DNA from: Daedaleopsis sinensis
Taxonomy: Eukaryota; Basidiomycota; Agaricomycetes; Polyporales; Polyporaceae
Assembly (NCBI GenBank): GCA_033807695.1
Contig: CM066309.1
Coordinates: forward strand, 186,001 to 250,000
Length of the DNA stretch: 64,000 bases
Direction of reading: 5' to 3'
Numbering within the stretch: position 1 is the stretch's first letter; the number at the start of each line of letters is the position of its first letter. The notes beneath the pieces are model-generated. The model worked only from the letters and a program-made list of their open reading frames with translations, was not told where the DNA came from and made no database searches. The position numbers were made by a program, and so were the translations under genes. This document shows positions 33,201 to 42,664 of the stretch, piece by piece.

Positions 33201-35319
33201 TGTCTCTGGTTCTACTCTGAGGAGTTCCCTTTCCGGGACGCGGTTCCGAGCGACTTTTGTCCGTGGTCGAGCCCGCAGGATTGTAGGGTTCCGGGCCCGA
33301 AGATCGATTGGGGAACCGCCCCCACGTCCGGCCGGGTACCTGTCCTTCGAAGGATCGCTCCTCTTTCCGAGCTTCCTCGTATGCTTCCTCACGCCGAACG
33401 GCGTGCTTTACTAGCTTCTCCAGAGGAGTCTTCTCAGGATTCAGTCCCCGTTCTAGGAGATGTACTCGTATATATTGGTGCATCCCTCGCCAGAAGATTT
33501 GTACAAGCTGGAAGTCAGAGACGTCCGGGAAACGGACAGCTAATTGCTGGATCTCCCGGACAAAATCTCGTACGCGGCTGCGGCCTTGAGCTGCAGTCTC
33601 AAGACGGCGACGTAATCTAGCTTTGTAATCGGTAGGAAAACAGTAATCGAATAGCGCGTCGTATAGCAGCTTGAGCGTCCATTCAGACTGTCGAGTCGCT
33701 ACGTGACGCATGAAAAACTGGCTGGGCTTTCCGGACATGAATTGTACGACTAGTTTGAGCATGAGCCGATCAGAGAGATCATACAGCTCCTTCCAAGTAT
33801 CGACTTGGTATAGCCATTGGTCGTACAGATCGATGTCTGCAGTCCCATCCCACACAAAAGGTGCCTTGATTTTTACTCCTGCCATAGCCCGTTTGAGCTG
33901 CTTCGAATCTTTCTTATGCTTCTTATGATGTCTCTTTTTAGACGCACTTTTATTGCTGTTCGAAGGTACATCGGAGTCGCTACTAGTAGAGCTAATACTA
34001 GAGCTCGAATCACTAGGTGGGGACGTATCGGAGTCATCGCTGTCTGAGCTAGAGCTCGAAGTGTCACTCGAGCTAGGTGAGCTCGAGGAAGTCGGCGGCT
34101 CGCGCCCTCCAGCCTCAGCCGTAGTTGCTCGGAACCAGCCGCCACTCGGCACTTGAGAAGACTCGCGCACGAATTGAGACATAGCGGGAGCTTCCTTCTT
34201 CCTTGGGGGAACCTTACTAGGTCCGGTACTAGCCTGCCGAGATGTTTCACGAGCAGTTGACGGAGGGACTGACGATCGACTTACAAATTGGCGCAGGAAC
34301 TCTCGCTGTTCGGAGGTGCGCGGTACGTCCTTAGCCTTTTGTGTGGTCGAGAACCGACCGTCTAGTCCGGCCGGCTTCTCCTCGGGTGAAACTTCGACGA
34401 TAACTGCCATAGCTTCAAGGGCGAGAGGCCTCGATGCGTTAGACGAGGTCGTATACGAGAGGAGTGAGGCTTGAATTGCGAGCTGGAGATCCTCCGAGTC
34501 GTCACCCGAGAGATCGTCATCAGAGCTGTCGACTTGTCGCCAGAACTCATCTACCAGTGACGTCTTAGCTTGCTCGACTAGGGGCAGGGCAGGTACTTGA
34601 ATCAGGTTGGAGTTCCACTCGTCCGGAATGGGTCCGAGCTGGTCCTGCTCGTCACACAGATCGAACCAGGTAGGAAAGAACTGCTGAGAGCGCAGAGCAA
34701 CTGCACTCCCTGCCTGAGACGAACGGCCATGTGTTCTGACCGGTATCATGCTCCATTCGTCGTTCCAGCTACGTCTACCGGGAGGATTACCCTCACCGGA
34801 CTCTGGGAGAGTCGCTCGCTCGTCGGCGCGCTCGATCCCTTTTTGCTCAACCTCTAAGGGAGCACCCTGCTTAAGCGGAACTGTTTCCGCTTCAAGCGCC
34901 AGCGGCAGCACAGCTGTGCGCCCTGTCCTCGGGTCGGATGCCGCGGGTCTCTCGCGCATCCCTCTGTGCCCTCTATACGTCCCGCCCTCCATTCGGGCTG
35001 ATGCTGATTCGCCCGAACGGACTGTACGCGCAACATTGCGTGTTACTCGCCGTCCTTCGTTTGCCTCCGCGATCCGTCCGTAGTCTTCCATCCCCCACTT
35101 CACACTGAGAGCAATATCGCCTGCAGCGTAGAGAGGGGGGCCAACGGTAGTGGAGACGGACTCGGGTTCCGAGGTAGGGAGATAGAGAGGGTGTGGCAAC
35201 TCACCTGAGCCCTCGAGCTCGCAGTTGCCAGTGCGAGACTCGTCCCAGGTTGACGAGAGCGACGCGGCCGCCTCATCCGAGGTCCGCTGGCTCTCCTGAA
35301 CGTTCGACTTCAAAGTCAT
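27208..35319 (-). CDS. Gypsy-1 Gag-Pol polyprotein with RGG/acidic extension
   Basis: One 2,703-residue frame; the ATG at 35319 is the first after the 5' LTR. Order by residue: Ser/Asp-rich tract (about 415-450); retrotransposon Gag (about 470-660); CCHC knuckle CFSCREVGHESRNC (about 743); aspartic protease ALLDTGCMADF (about 1096); reverse transcriptase with VYLDDIVIY (about 1414); RNase H (LVTDASLTGASGY ... ADALSRI); integrase with a HAHSILAHLG zinc finger (about 1894) and DDE residues in VGIDFVG, ISDRDTLF and GATERAN; then a chromodomain-like EWAVDRILSHAGR ... WVSYHDVQ. Unusually, about 295 further residues follow from Met 2409. They include RVRWEAYAEHFRAWLDKKAV, Arg-Gly boxes (YRGGGRHRGRGGR) and an acidic end (DDFDLDDLDDLDDD). 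No frameshift or stop is present. Confidence 0.95.
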   Translation of the reverse strand: MTLKSNVQESQRTSDEAAASLSSTWDESRTGNCELEGSGELPHPLYLPTSEPESVSTTVGPPLYAAGDIALSVKWGMEDYGRIAEANEGRRVTRNVARTVRSGESASARMEGGTYRGHRGMRERPAASDPRTGRTAVLPLALEAETVPLKQGAPLEVEQKGIERADERATLPESGEGNPPGRRSWNDEWSMIPVRTHGRSSQAGSAVALRSQQFFPTWFDLCDEQDQLGPIPDEWNSNLIQVPALPLVEQAKTSLVDEFWRQVDSSDDDLSGDDSEDLQLAIQASLLSYTTSSNASRPLALEAMAVIVEVSPEEKPAGLDGRFSTTQKAKDVPRTSEQREFLRQFVSRSSVPPSTARETSRQASTGPSKVPPRKKEAPAMSQFVRESSQVPSGGWFRATTAEAGGREPPTSSSSPSSSDTSSSSSDSDDSDTSPPSDSSSSISSTSSDSDVPSNSNKSASKKRHHKKHKKDSKQLKRAMAGVKIKAPFVWDGTADIDLYDQWLYQVDTWKELYDLSDRLMLKLVVQFMSGKPSQFFMRHVATRQSEWTLKLLYDALFDYCFPTDYKARLRRRLETAAQGRSRVRDFVREIQQLAVRFPDVSDFQLVQIFWRGMHQYIRVHLLERGLNPEKTPLEKLVKHAVRREEAYEEARKEERSFEGQVPGRTWGRFPNRSSGPEPYNPAGSTTDKSRSEPRPGKGTPQSRTRDSGGPRGVAERPARNTSERPNKIPREELDRLRAEGRCFSCREVGHESRNCKARKTAPAPRRPGVNAGSVHFDNLERLAAQVRREDAPTKIRVGSVRIQTEPDTQGKTEPSNESDVPQTELEGIWSRAHANDCIEFLQTLFISFYSLHSARDAGILPSERFAVRPYGDDSFEVTDWLAPRGLPSDYIVTRKQMDDPDCGVADILQREWDSWITIPPRPEWGTGFPPCDAEESDYPAIYWLRAHVAAYLRELYPDVPGQSQLMKVSSHQFGYRISFQLEDTYHVVTHDDVCDPAFDPRSVVNILLDDLTTSELLQPQVLRERRRVRRMKLMMCAARPARAKSNRKNRKSESIPANAVLGIERTAMRPKDASRMLPTPLVVSVLVNGKPVCALLDTGCMADFISTTIVDQLRLKRDVLETPIPVYLAVQGSRSKINCSTVVDFEYQGIHCQRRFDVVNIDSYDMILGTPFLFQHKVAIGLNPTRVSIGSNVPLDIVGEDTSVVLSAAATVVADTLESLRDGLRREAADLCQDGARAALPPLRDINHTIPLIDESKIYSWCPSKCPDALKPLWHEKRRAYMESGRWEMASGVNASPMLMIPKPARDDGVLRLRTVVDKREQNANTHKLAAPLPDIDGILRNVVKHQYRSLIDGKDAYEQIRVIPEHVPRTLFTTPDGTMVSLVLQQGDVNGPTTYQTVMNHIFAQYLGVFMDVYLDDIVIYSDTIQDHLTHIRLVFDVLRREKFFLGADKMDFFASKLKILGHVIDEYGIAMDPHKVDSVTAWKTPTNKSLLSSFLGAVSFLAPDCEGIRIPMGVLAPLTGTTKLWRWTDTHQRAFDQVKETVHRWRNNRRIALDYSDGAAAINLVTDASLTGASGYISQGDDLKTSRVVTFWSGKFNSAQQNYPVHEQELLAIVESLKRFRPLLYGTTFRICTDHKALEYLMKQKHLSPRQHRWMDILNEFRFQICYIPGETNVLADALSRIYSDEPLGTVRAQSEYVGDDGAGMPHMSQPPEVILSRVVYTGAAALAHFEPRRSARLAARPQPEGIYRTSESRRGHSTRRPMPEQADEAESGHRALQDTLAETEAETTHRHRRERVHGVGHATAVDSGRESGPSLATPVVPSLLSTAGERGMELPASLRGRYTEDPFFARIVRKPGDFTHFEYIDGLLYKVHAGTHLLCIPDILVGSRRLREILIRHAHSILAHLGSKKTLAYLRIDLWWPEMVADVTAYCQTCSVCATTKSATARPLGLLKPMPVPRHPWQFVGIDFVGPLPASDNRHGSFDMICVIIDQLTSMVHLVPTVQTYGAVEIAELVFEHVYKLHGLPERIISDRDTLFTSTFWRKLHELLGVELRMSSAYHPQTDGATERANRTMTQMLRQCVRPDQRDWVLKLPAIELAMNSARSETTGFSPFYLNYGQMPRSLVWRSESEYPGVERFAARMKQAIMAAHDAIIASRTSQVVQANKHRRPASFKAGELVYLSTKNLSLPKGRARKLSPKYLGPFAITKVVSAGATYELDLPEELRARGLANAFHASLLRPHFPNDDRRFPGRQFHQLSGFGERPQEWAVDRILSHAGRGKDAMFEVIWSTGDVTWVSYHDVQHLQALTEYFEALGVAGIRQLPSRTAGQPQEEAGPTSTGGETVAAPLISVAAVTVHGRRTSLASPETGTPTLHCENSFHSIIYLDREGLDACSTSPSRSTRTSPVMSAVPGHYNVDDRVRWEAYAEHFRAWLDKKAVYPGNPPPGYVEVFKLTQRYAPCPHEYPDLVAAATRPTMPALPGGGIPGITMSADAFNSFLSHNTAINTQIATLLQNAESRRSRSSDSRGHHRSTEGYARPRGNRPYRGGGRHRGRGGRPPPLADRLGGQAPGSDGGPRRRGRRGGRGKRPLGHNIPVPDGQDDVPAGAGESYESPLTFVRGLIAQLVGGCEAQNGGVDVPAAAEHPPVAGPSGSAGQNATAGSRAAVNGGPAEGEMDIDPEDDDFDLDDLDDLDDDFQSKIRF

Positions 35320-35432
35320 TTTGGTGTCTAGACAGTGTGGGTTTTTTTTAAAAGCGAACGTTCCTAACGACAAGCGGGTGATCAATCCGTTGTGTTAGTA
35401 AACAGATACGAGAGGAAATAACACTCAAAAAA

Positions 35433-35779
35433 TGTGAGAAATCCGAGTCTTTCGGCGATGTCGAGAGTCGTGAGACGTCGAGAGGGTCGTCGAGTGAGTC
35501 GGAAAACACGGTAGAGTTGGCAGACACGAAACTGAGTGAGTAAAGTCGTATCTTGAACTCTGAAGTCTCGTCGATAGTAGATACATAGGTTTATATACGG
35601 AAGACGAGACGGCTTTTGAAACGAGTAGGAGTAGTGAAACAAGAAGTCTACGAGTGAGAAAAGAAAAGATTGAAGTGAAACGAGACACGAGCGGGAAGCT
35701 CGTGTGGTGGGGAGCTTACGGGCGGCAACGACCGCTTGGTCATGTCTGAAAGTGGCAGGTCAGACGCCCGTGCCTTACA
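35433..35779 (-). repeat. Gypsy-1 5' LTR (347 bases)
   Basis: Identical by eye to 26798-27144. On the element strand it begins TGTAAGGCACGG and ends TTTCTCACA. The sequence tttatatacgg near 35590 on the plus strand is AT-rich and may be part of the promoter. Confidence 0.95.
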
Positions 35780-35784
35780 AGGAC
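35780..35784 (+). repeat. Target site duplication AGGAC, right of Gypsy-1
   Basis: Exact match to 26793-26797. Confidence 0.9.
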
Positions 35785-38129
35785 GGTCCAAACCCACACC
35801 TAGAACATGCTTTACAAATAAGTCAACCATTGCCTTAAAGAATCTCGCCCCTGCAACAGGATTATTTGCAATGAGATTCATACGTTCATCTTTATCACGG
35901 AATTTGGGGACAAATGTTTCATTGGTGTCTGCAAAGTAGAGAGCTAGTGGGTGCTTGACATCAGCTGGTGCAAATGTGATAAACCATGATGGCGCTCCAA
36001 GGTATGACACTAAGGACCATATCTCATTTCTCATGTACTTTTTACTCGTAATAGATCCTTGAACTTTGTAGTTTACGTGGTCAAGATCATTAAGTATCTT
36101 GAAGCAAGCTTTCTCTTCGTCTGTTTCGGGCTTGACTGGACCATTCTTCAAGCGCTCCACAATCTCTGTCAGTGTCTGATGGCTTAGATTTGCGATACGG
36201 TCAGCAATCTCATTGAACTTGCTTTTGTCAGCTAGTAAGTAGCCTGCGGTAGTCGCTTTCTTAATCTGCTCATGATTTAGTGCGACTAGAGGGAATAAAG
36301 GCTCTAATTGGAACCGTTTATCATGATACATCAGCAACTGCTGCTTCCGCTTTTCCTCTGAAACAGTTTTATAACCCATTACATTACGAAGCCCTCCAAG
36401 TCCATAGGGGAAAAGCCAAGGAAACATTTGAGGATATAGTTGGGGATTGTCATAAATACTCTCTGGCTGCTCAGCTTGACCGATACCAAGCACTTTGCCA
36501 CCTGACTTGAAGTACTCCACTGCACGAGCAGTAATCTCATGAGGACGGCTGTGTCCCAGTCTTTCAAGATTACTACCAGTTAGACCATGCACAATGAATG
36601 GACAGTCCCCCTTGTCAGTACCGTCATCCTCTTCCGTGTCATTGACCGCTGTGGACTCGGGGTCTTTGTTAGACTCCATACTCTGTGTATAATTGACAAT
36701 TACAGGTGGTTCATCTTCAGGGTATTCATCAAGATTTTCATAAGAAATATCTAGATCGGTATAGTCAGAGTGATTTAATTTCAGCCACTCTAATGCCCGC
36801 GCAACTTTGTTACGGCGTACTAACATAGGAGTGCGTCTAAACTCCTTCAGTGTTGGAACATTAGGTCCAATATATAAGAACGCCAATACTTGATCTAACT
36901 CATCTCTCGGTGGCGGCAATGCATTATAAATCTTGGGCATTGGCAGGGAGTGACTAACTACATTTGCCTTCATCTTGGACATTCCCGACACATGGACCTT
37001 TACTATGCACAAGTTATGCTTCACCCGTGAAATGATCATTTTCTCGGTCCAACTGAGATCTTTCAACTCATCAGGAATCTCTCCAATCCATAGCCCATTT
37101 GCAAGAGCATCAATCGGTTTTTTTCCATCTTTTAGTGACTCAGAACACGAAGGACAAATATCATTACAGCCTGATAGAAGAACTGGCCCTGGTATAGGGC
37201 GGATAGCCTCATCAATAGATTGTCTCTCTACTCTGGTGACAGGTTCATCGGAGCATAACAACTCTCGGTCAAATGATATTGACTCTATATTGCATAGGCT
37301 GGCTTTCGGTGTCAATAAGCCACACACGGCACATGCAGACTCAAGAAAGTTTGATACCTGTAATCCATTTGCAAATCCAGTAATTGTCTCATGTAGCAAA
37401 GCTGTTCCAATAGGAACAGGCGGGAAGGATGACTTAGATTGTGTAGTAGAAATACTTGATCTACGTGACGAAACAGCCACACGCTCTCTCTGACACTGCT
37501 TTCTTTGCTGGGTTGTTTTTGGTTTGTCAATTGGAGAGAATACAGCAAGGAACTGCGGACAACCATTACATTGATGCTCAATTAATGTTCGCAAAATACG
37601 ATCTCTTGACATTCGACTATTGACTCCTGTAATATTGTGACATATGGCAATGTTGAGCATCTGCGGTTTAGTCAACCTATAACTGATAATAGACAAGGGA
37701 AGCTTAACAGCAACATCATCATGTATATCGCCCTGCATAGTTGACAGAATGTACTGCGAGTAAATATATGACTTGGCATCTTGACATATACCCCGGGTTA
37801 GATACGGTCTCAACTCAGTATCCAGCCACACTTTTGCTTGATTCTTAGTCTTTGGTAATTGAGCTCCACCATATAACTTATCATTAGGTTCATCTAAGAT
37901 GATATCAACCATCCGTGAATTACGGTATTGAACTGAAGTCCGTGATGACTCTAGACCACGTATCTTTACAAGATAATCATGGGAGAAATAAAGATTCTGG
38001 ATACACTGGAGAAAAGCCAGTTGGACAATAATTCTAATGTTTTCTGTCATGGTCAAAAGGCTGGTACTCAAGTCCACATATACTGGGTACGTCACAGGTT
38101 GAATAGTAATCGGGTGTATGCGAGATGAG

Positions 38130-38321
38130 CTTGTTGTGAGGGTGCTCTCTAAAACCCTGCCCGTGTCGGGCACAGAACTTGTCATGAGGGTGTCTGTCAT
38201 AACCCTGCCCATGATGGGCACAGAACTTGTCACAAGGGTGTCTGTCATAACCCTGCCCATGATGGGCACAGAACTTGTAACGAAGGTGTCTGTCATAACC
38301 TTGTCCATCGTGGACCGTGTA
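38130..38321. repeat. 48-base coding minisatellite in the Helitron gene
   Basis: Four in-frame 48-base units (38130, 38178, 38226, 38274) encode variants of VMTDTLVTSSVPIMGR. The two middle copies differ by only a few bases. Because the unit is a multiple of three, copy-number change keeps the frame. Confidence 0.85.
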
Positions 38322-38558
38322 TTGGCATTAGATGCACAGGGCAATGGCAAGAGGGGTGCTAGAGTATCACATATAGTTCCTAGATATATTGTAAGCGGTT
38401 CTGTTCACTGACAAGTACTCAAGAAGAGACGTACCTCTTATCTGAACACTGCTACTTGTATTGGTGACAGTGATAGGTATCATGTTGGCAGCGTGTAGCA
38501 TAGATGTGCTCCATCCATATAGGAGGAGAATAGATGACCATGTTAAGATATCGGGCAT

Positions 38559-38993
38559 TTTGTCAGGGAGTGCAGCAAGGTAGGGCTAACAGATTGAGGG
38601 AGAGAGGTTGAAAGATGTGATCGATGTCAGCGTCTACAAAGTTGAACATCCAGTCACGTGGCTGGGAACATTATCCCATCAGATGCACGTGATCATATCA
38701 AGTTCGTTTTCCCTAAGTCCACACTCTTAGTTGCCCAAGTTGATCATGCAGAGAAGTTTGTCAACGTTGCTGTTATCATTATAGGAAAGTCACCATACAA
38801 ACTACACGACGTTGAGCTACTCAGAATGCAGGGAAATACCATAGATGCGACCTGTCAAAGATGCTACAGAACATGGGTGCTCTGCGATGAAGAGTGGGAC
38901 TTGAAGCAAGAGTTGCCGTGCAACAACGGAGCAAGGTGGAAGTAAAGGAGGGGGGGAGGGGTGGGATACCAGTGATAATGTAGTAAAGACTCT
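38559..38993. other. Short intergenic stretch with a lone ORF
   Basis: This covers the presumed 5' end of the Helitron and the 3' flank of the next minus-strand gene. A plus-strand ORF 38658-38945 (95 residues, with CQRCYRTWVLC) is open but has no recognised domain and no splice or promoter support; it is left uncalled. Confidence 0.35.
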
Positions 38994-41900
38994 TCAGACG
39001 CCAGAAGCAATAGAGACAGCACCGTAGAGGTTCAGGCTGAGACCATGGACAGCGTCAGGGTGGATGTTCTTGGAAGCAGGGAAAGTGGAGGCGCTATAGT
39101 AGATTATAGCGACTTCCCCAAACTCCAACTCCCGCTTGAGACGGGGCAGGGATGCAACCGTGTCATGAGAGAACTTAATACTCGGGTTACGACCCTGCTT
39201 GAAGAGGTGTCTAGCATCCCACAAGGAGACTAAAAGATGGAGTCAGTGTCTCTAATAACACCTGATACAAAAGAACGACTCACTGTCATCAGTGATCTGC
39301 CACGTCGTCTTGTCCCTCATCTCGATGAGAGACCGTCCAGGCATCGAGGCAGGGGTGCGACCCTTCTTCGGTGTGGCCGCACCCATCCCAGGAAGAAGCC
39401 GAGCTAGTGAAGTAGAATATTAGATGTATACATCAATGGTGAACAAATGACATACCATTGCCAGACATTGTTCCGGCGCTGCTTGGGAAGGTACGAAACG
39501 ACAAGCCGTTGATCCGGCCGTTGCCATCGACCATCTGGACACCAAAGGTAGGCACTCCCAAGCACTCGCTCCCAAATATGCCAGCCATCCAGGCCAAACT
39601 GCGCTCATACTCCCCACGAAGAGGACTCAGCAGGATCTGCTTTGCCTTCTTCTGAGCAAACGGAGCAGGAGTGATGACGTTACAGCCCAGCACCACCCCA
39701 ACGGACCACAAGATGGCACGGTGAGGGCCAATAGGGGAGGGGATCGAGATGACTGGATACGATGAGCCAGTGGTGGAGTACACATGAGCTGTGGCAAGAC
39801 CGGGAGGTGCACGAGCAGGGTTTAACACCCCAGGGTGGCCTATCGGGCCCCCGTGGCTGTGAAGAACAAGCTCCAATAGAGCGCTAGGTAAGCAGTTAGA
39901 CGATATGTTAAAAGCTCATCAGGAGGTATATAGACTTACTCCTTGTCCACGGAGTAGCCGGGCTGATCGATAATCCCCTCTGACAGCAGAATTGTCGTCA
40001 GCGGGTACGGTCCCGAGTCAGGATAATGATCCCTGTCACAACGGATTAGCAACAGATATATAAAGAACAACAACATCATGCTTACTTCAAGGACGGGAGG
40101 AAAGGATACGTGTCTTTTAATAAGACATCGGTAGCATCGTCATCCTGCAAGTCAACACCAGGACCATAGCCGACAGCATGCATAGTTGGAATACGTCCAG
40201 TGGAGTCAGTCAAAGAGACCAGAGGATCTAATCTGACATTAGCAGTGCACAGGATGTGGGAGAAATCATAGCACATACAGGTGTCCATGGTATCCTCCTC
40301 AGCATCGTCATTGTCCATCTCCATGTCCCACATAGGAGAACTAGGCCTGGTGATCGGCTCTTCGACCGGAGAAGTGTCGGGAATGTCAACAGTTTCCCTG
40401 TGACAATCGTCAATATATAACTAGAACGGGTACGGACTTCTCACTTACTTGGAGATGCGGACACGGCGAGGAGAGCGGGGGTCATTCTTGACCTGAACGT
40501 CACCCCTGAAGATATTGTACAGAGTGTTAGAGTCATAAGCTGGAAACAGTAACACAATACATACTTAGCAACCGAGATCTTCTCCAGCTTGATGTCGTCG
40601 AGCCTATAGCACACATGTCAAAGAAGGGTGACACACGTCTATATTAAAGGGGACATACACTTGATGCAACTGGTCAAAGTTCTCCGTGGAAGACATGTCC
40701 TTACGGAAAAGAGCGGTCTGGGTATGGTAACTGGAGAGAGTGTGAGGATAGGATTAAGGGTTGAAGTATAAATGAGCTAGTACGTTTCAGAATCAACCTC
40801 TGTGGGGTTGAAGACTTCCTCGGCGGAGCTAGGGACAGATGTTAATGTAGTAGCGAGAGTGGAGCAGCATAGACGACGTACTCAGGGACCTTGCCACGAC
40901 GGCGTGCCGCAGGGGTAACCTTTCGGTCAGCAGCCTTGCCAGCAGCCTTCGGGGTGGCGGTCTTAGCTCTGGCCTTCGTAGCAGCCTTTGCACTTGGGGT
41001 CGCCTTGGCAGGAGCCTTAAGAGCAGCAGGCAAAACAGGCTCGGCAGGGGCCTGAGTACGGGCACTGTTGCGACGAGGCAGAGGGGGCACGGCCTTCTTG
41101 GGAGGGGGAACAGGTGCTTCAACAACATCCCAGTCTTCATCGGTGTTCTCCTTGGCCACTTGTACTTGCCTATGATCAACGACATTTAGCACAATGAACA
41201 AAGCAGACTAGAGAGTGAGGACATACCGGGTGGAGGTGCGAGTCTTCTTCACAGGACTTTCCCTGATGGACAAAACGGTAAGCATAAAGTACTGAGTGAT
41301 AAGGCAGTAGACACGTACTCTTCCTGATCATCAGAGTCCTCCTCCTTGGCCCGCTTCCCTGGGGTACGACGGAAAACAGTGTTCGTAGTACCCTTTCGGC
41401 GAGAGGGAGTGGTAGCTCCTGCTTTCACAGGAGTAGGTGCTCCGCTGCTTTTGCTACAGTATAGTCATTGTTAGCACATGCAAGGATAGGAGCATGAGTA
41501 GACTGAGGACGTACACGGGCGAGGGACTACCGGGGCTAATAGCATCAGCGTCATCAGCCTTACGGCCACGCCTGGAAGGTTTGGTGAGGAATATGCAGAT
41601 AAATGATGGATGATTGGTACATACCGAGTAGCCCTTGGAGTCCTCTCAACATCAGGACGGGTATCAGGCTCATCCTCCTCAGAGGCGAGGACCGTATCAG
41701 AAGACTGGTCATTCTGAGTGGTCGCCGAGTCACCATCATCGGCGGAGAGCTCTTCGTCGCTGAAGAGAGATATAACGATGGAGAATGGAAGAGTATAATA
41801 CGATGCGCACCTTTCAATGTTGTGTGAAGACATCAACTCTGAATTCTCCCGGTCGTTTGCATCCATGACATCTTCATCTAACTCCTCTTCATTGTCGTCA

Positions 41901-42309
41901 ACCTCCTCTGCCTCAGAGTCAACGTAGTCAGGCCTAGGTAGACGTTAAGTAAGAACAACATAGAGGTTAATGTGAGACGAACATACGTCTTGATAGCCTT
42001 GCCTCTAGGGCGGCGACCTCCCGTGCTCATGCTGAGAGAGGAGATGCATTCAGGGAAATGCTCTAAGACGACTGCCAAGATACTACTCACCGAGGAGTGC
42101 GCGTTGCCTTCTCAGGAGAGGGCTTTGGAGGGGCAGGCTTGGCAGGAGGCTTACGAGCCCCGCCGGCCTTTCGAGCGACGGTAGCACCCTTGGTCCTTGA
42201 GGTGCATAAGGTCAAACGTTGTAGAAGAGGTAGAGCGTAGTAGAAACACATACTTGGCAGCCTGAGCGGCAGCAGTAGTGGCAGAGGATGTGTTGCGACG
42301 AGGAGCCAT
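38994..42309 (-). CDS. Many-exon gene, basic N terminus, unknown function
   Basis: About 18 short exons with GT-AG introns of 45-65 bases run from the ATG at 42309 to the stop at 38994. The first exons encode a strongly basic, low-complexity start (MAPRRNTSSATTAAAQAAK, then GGARKPPAKPAPPKPSPEKA). Acidic exons follow (DSEAEEVDDNEEELDEDV; DEELSADDGDSATTQ), then another Ala/Lys/Pro-rich exon (41.1-40.9 kb), suggesting a disordered, probably nuclear, chromatin-facing region. The C-terminal half looks folded: a DMEMDNDDAEED exon containing CYDFSHILCTANVRLDPLVS, then HGGPIGHPGVLNP, GPHRAILWSVGVVLGCN, LRGEYERSLAWMAGIFG, and a last exon with LKRELEFGEVAIIYY. No family is recognised. It neighbours the dioxygenase gene and may belong with it. 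Confidence 0.6.
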
Positions 42310-42664
42310 AGCAATGAAGCAGTATGGATACTGTAGTATATGAGTGCTGAAGGGTGAAGAGAGAGAGAAGGGGGGAGGAGCGAGCAGGGGTTGGTCCAGG
42401 GAGAGATGTGGGGGGTTCGAAGAGACACAGAACTCTGAGTCCAAGTCCCCGTCAGGCTAGGTATTTAACAATCTCGCCTGTGACATGTTTGGTCCTTGTT
42501 TGTTCACTCCCAGAGTCCTGGAGAGACTAAGGCGGGCCACGATGCTTGAAAATATCCTGCAAGCGATATTGGTGTTGCAACGGTGTGATACCCGTCGGTA
42601 GTTCAGGACTGCACAAATCTGTCCATCCAGTGTTTCTCTCAAGCCTGTGGAAGACGGTGATGCT

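Larger units (their letters stand above)
26798..35779 (-). mobile_element. Complete Ty3/Gypsy retrotransposon (Gypsy-1) inside the Helitron
   Basis: An 8,982-base element bounded by two 347-base LTRs that look identical and by AGGAC duplications. It holds one uninterrupted gag-pol frame on the minus strand. LTR identity and an intact frame mean a very recent insertion, and the copy may still be active. No canonical tRNA primer-binding site (TGG-starting) is visible next to the 5' LTR, so priming may be unusual. Confidence 0.95.
21543..38558 (-). pseudogene. Helitron Rep-helicase gene with USP-like C terminus, interrupted
   Basis: Replicative transposase for rolling-circle movement. A probable first exon (38558-38433, hydrophobic, ILTWSSILLLYGW) splices in phase to the main exon near 38365. 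Order: four 16-residue repeats (TDTLVTSSVPIMGR); a DUF6570-like cysteine-rich block (ESACAVCGLLTPKA, ANGLWIGEIPDELKDLSWTE); a Helitron-like N domain (LGAPSWFITFAPADVKHPLA); then, after the Gypsy insertion, the HUH motif LTLHLHMLLW and the Tyr motif YVADYITK. The PIF1/RecD helicase follows with Walker A GGMAGTGKSQ and Walker B IFIDEISMLD. The last 330 residues contain NHSCAYDSLL (Cys box), two CxxC pairs (CYKCRACD, CPQCKRQM) and HFVCRFIDKSGDVWYHDG (His box), as in ubiquitin-specific peptidases. The frame is continuous if the insertion is removed. Confidence 0.75.
21500..38600 (-). mobile_element. Helitron split by a Ty3/Gypsy insertion (ends approximate)
   Basis: A Rep-helicase gene fills the interval on the minus strand, interrupted at 26798-35784 by a Ty3/Gypsy element. 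Without the insertion the Helitron would be about 8.1 kb. The 5' TC end and the 3' hairpin plus CTRR end could not be located with confidence; an AT-rich stretch at 21480-21545 is where the 3' end should lie. Base composition is clearly more AT-rich than the flanks, which also marks the borders. Confidence 0.7.

Noticed and set aside
35383..35432. tRNA primer-binding site after the Gypsy-1 5' LTR.
   Set aside because: The sequence after the LTR is T-rich and has no TGG start; I cannot support a site.
38130..38321. Regularly spaced repeats that might suggest a CRISPR array.
   Set aside because: The units are contiguous, coding and in frame, with no unique spacers, and the genome is eukaryotic.
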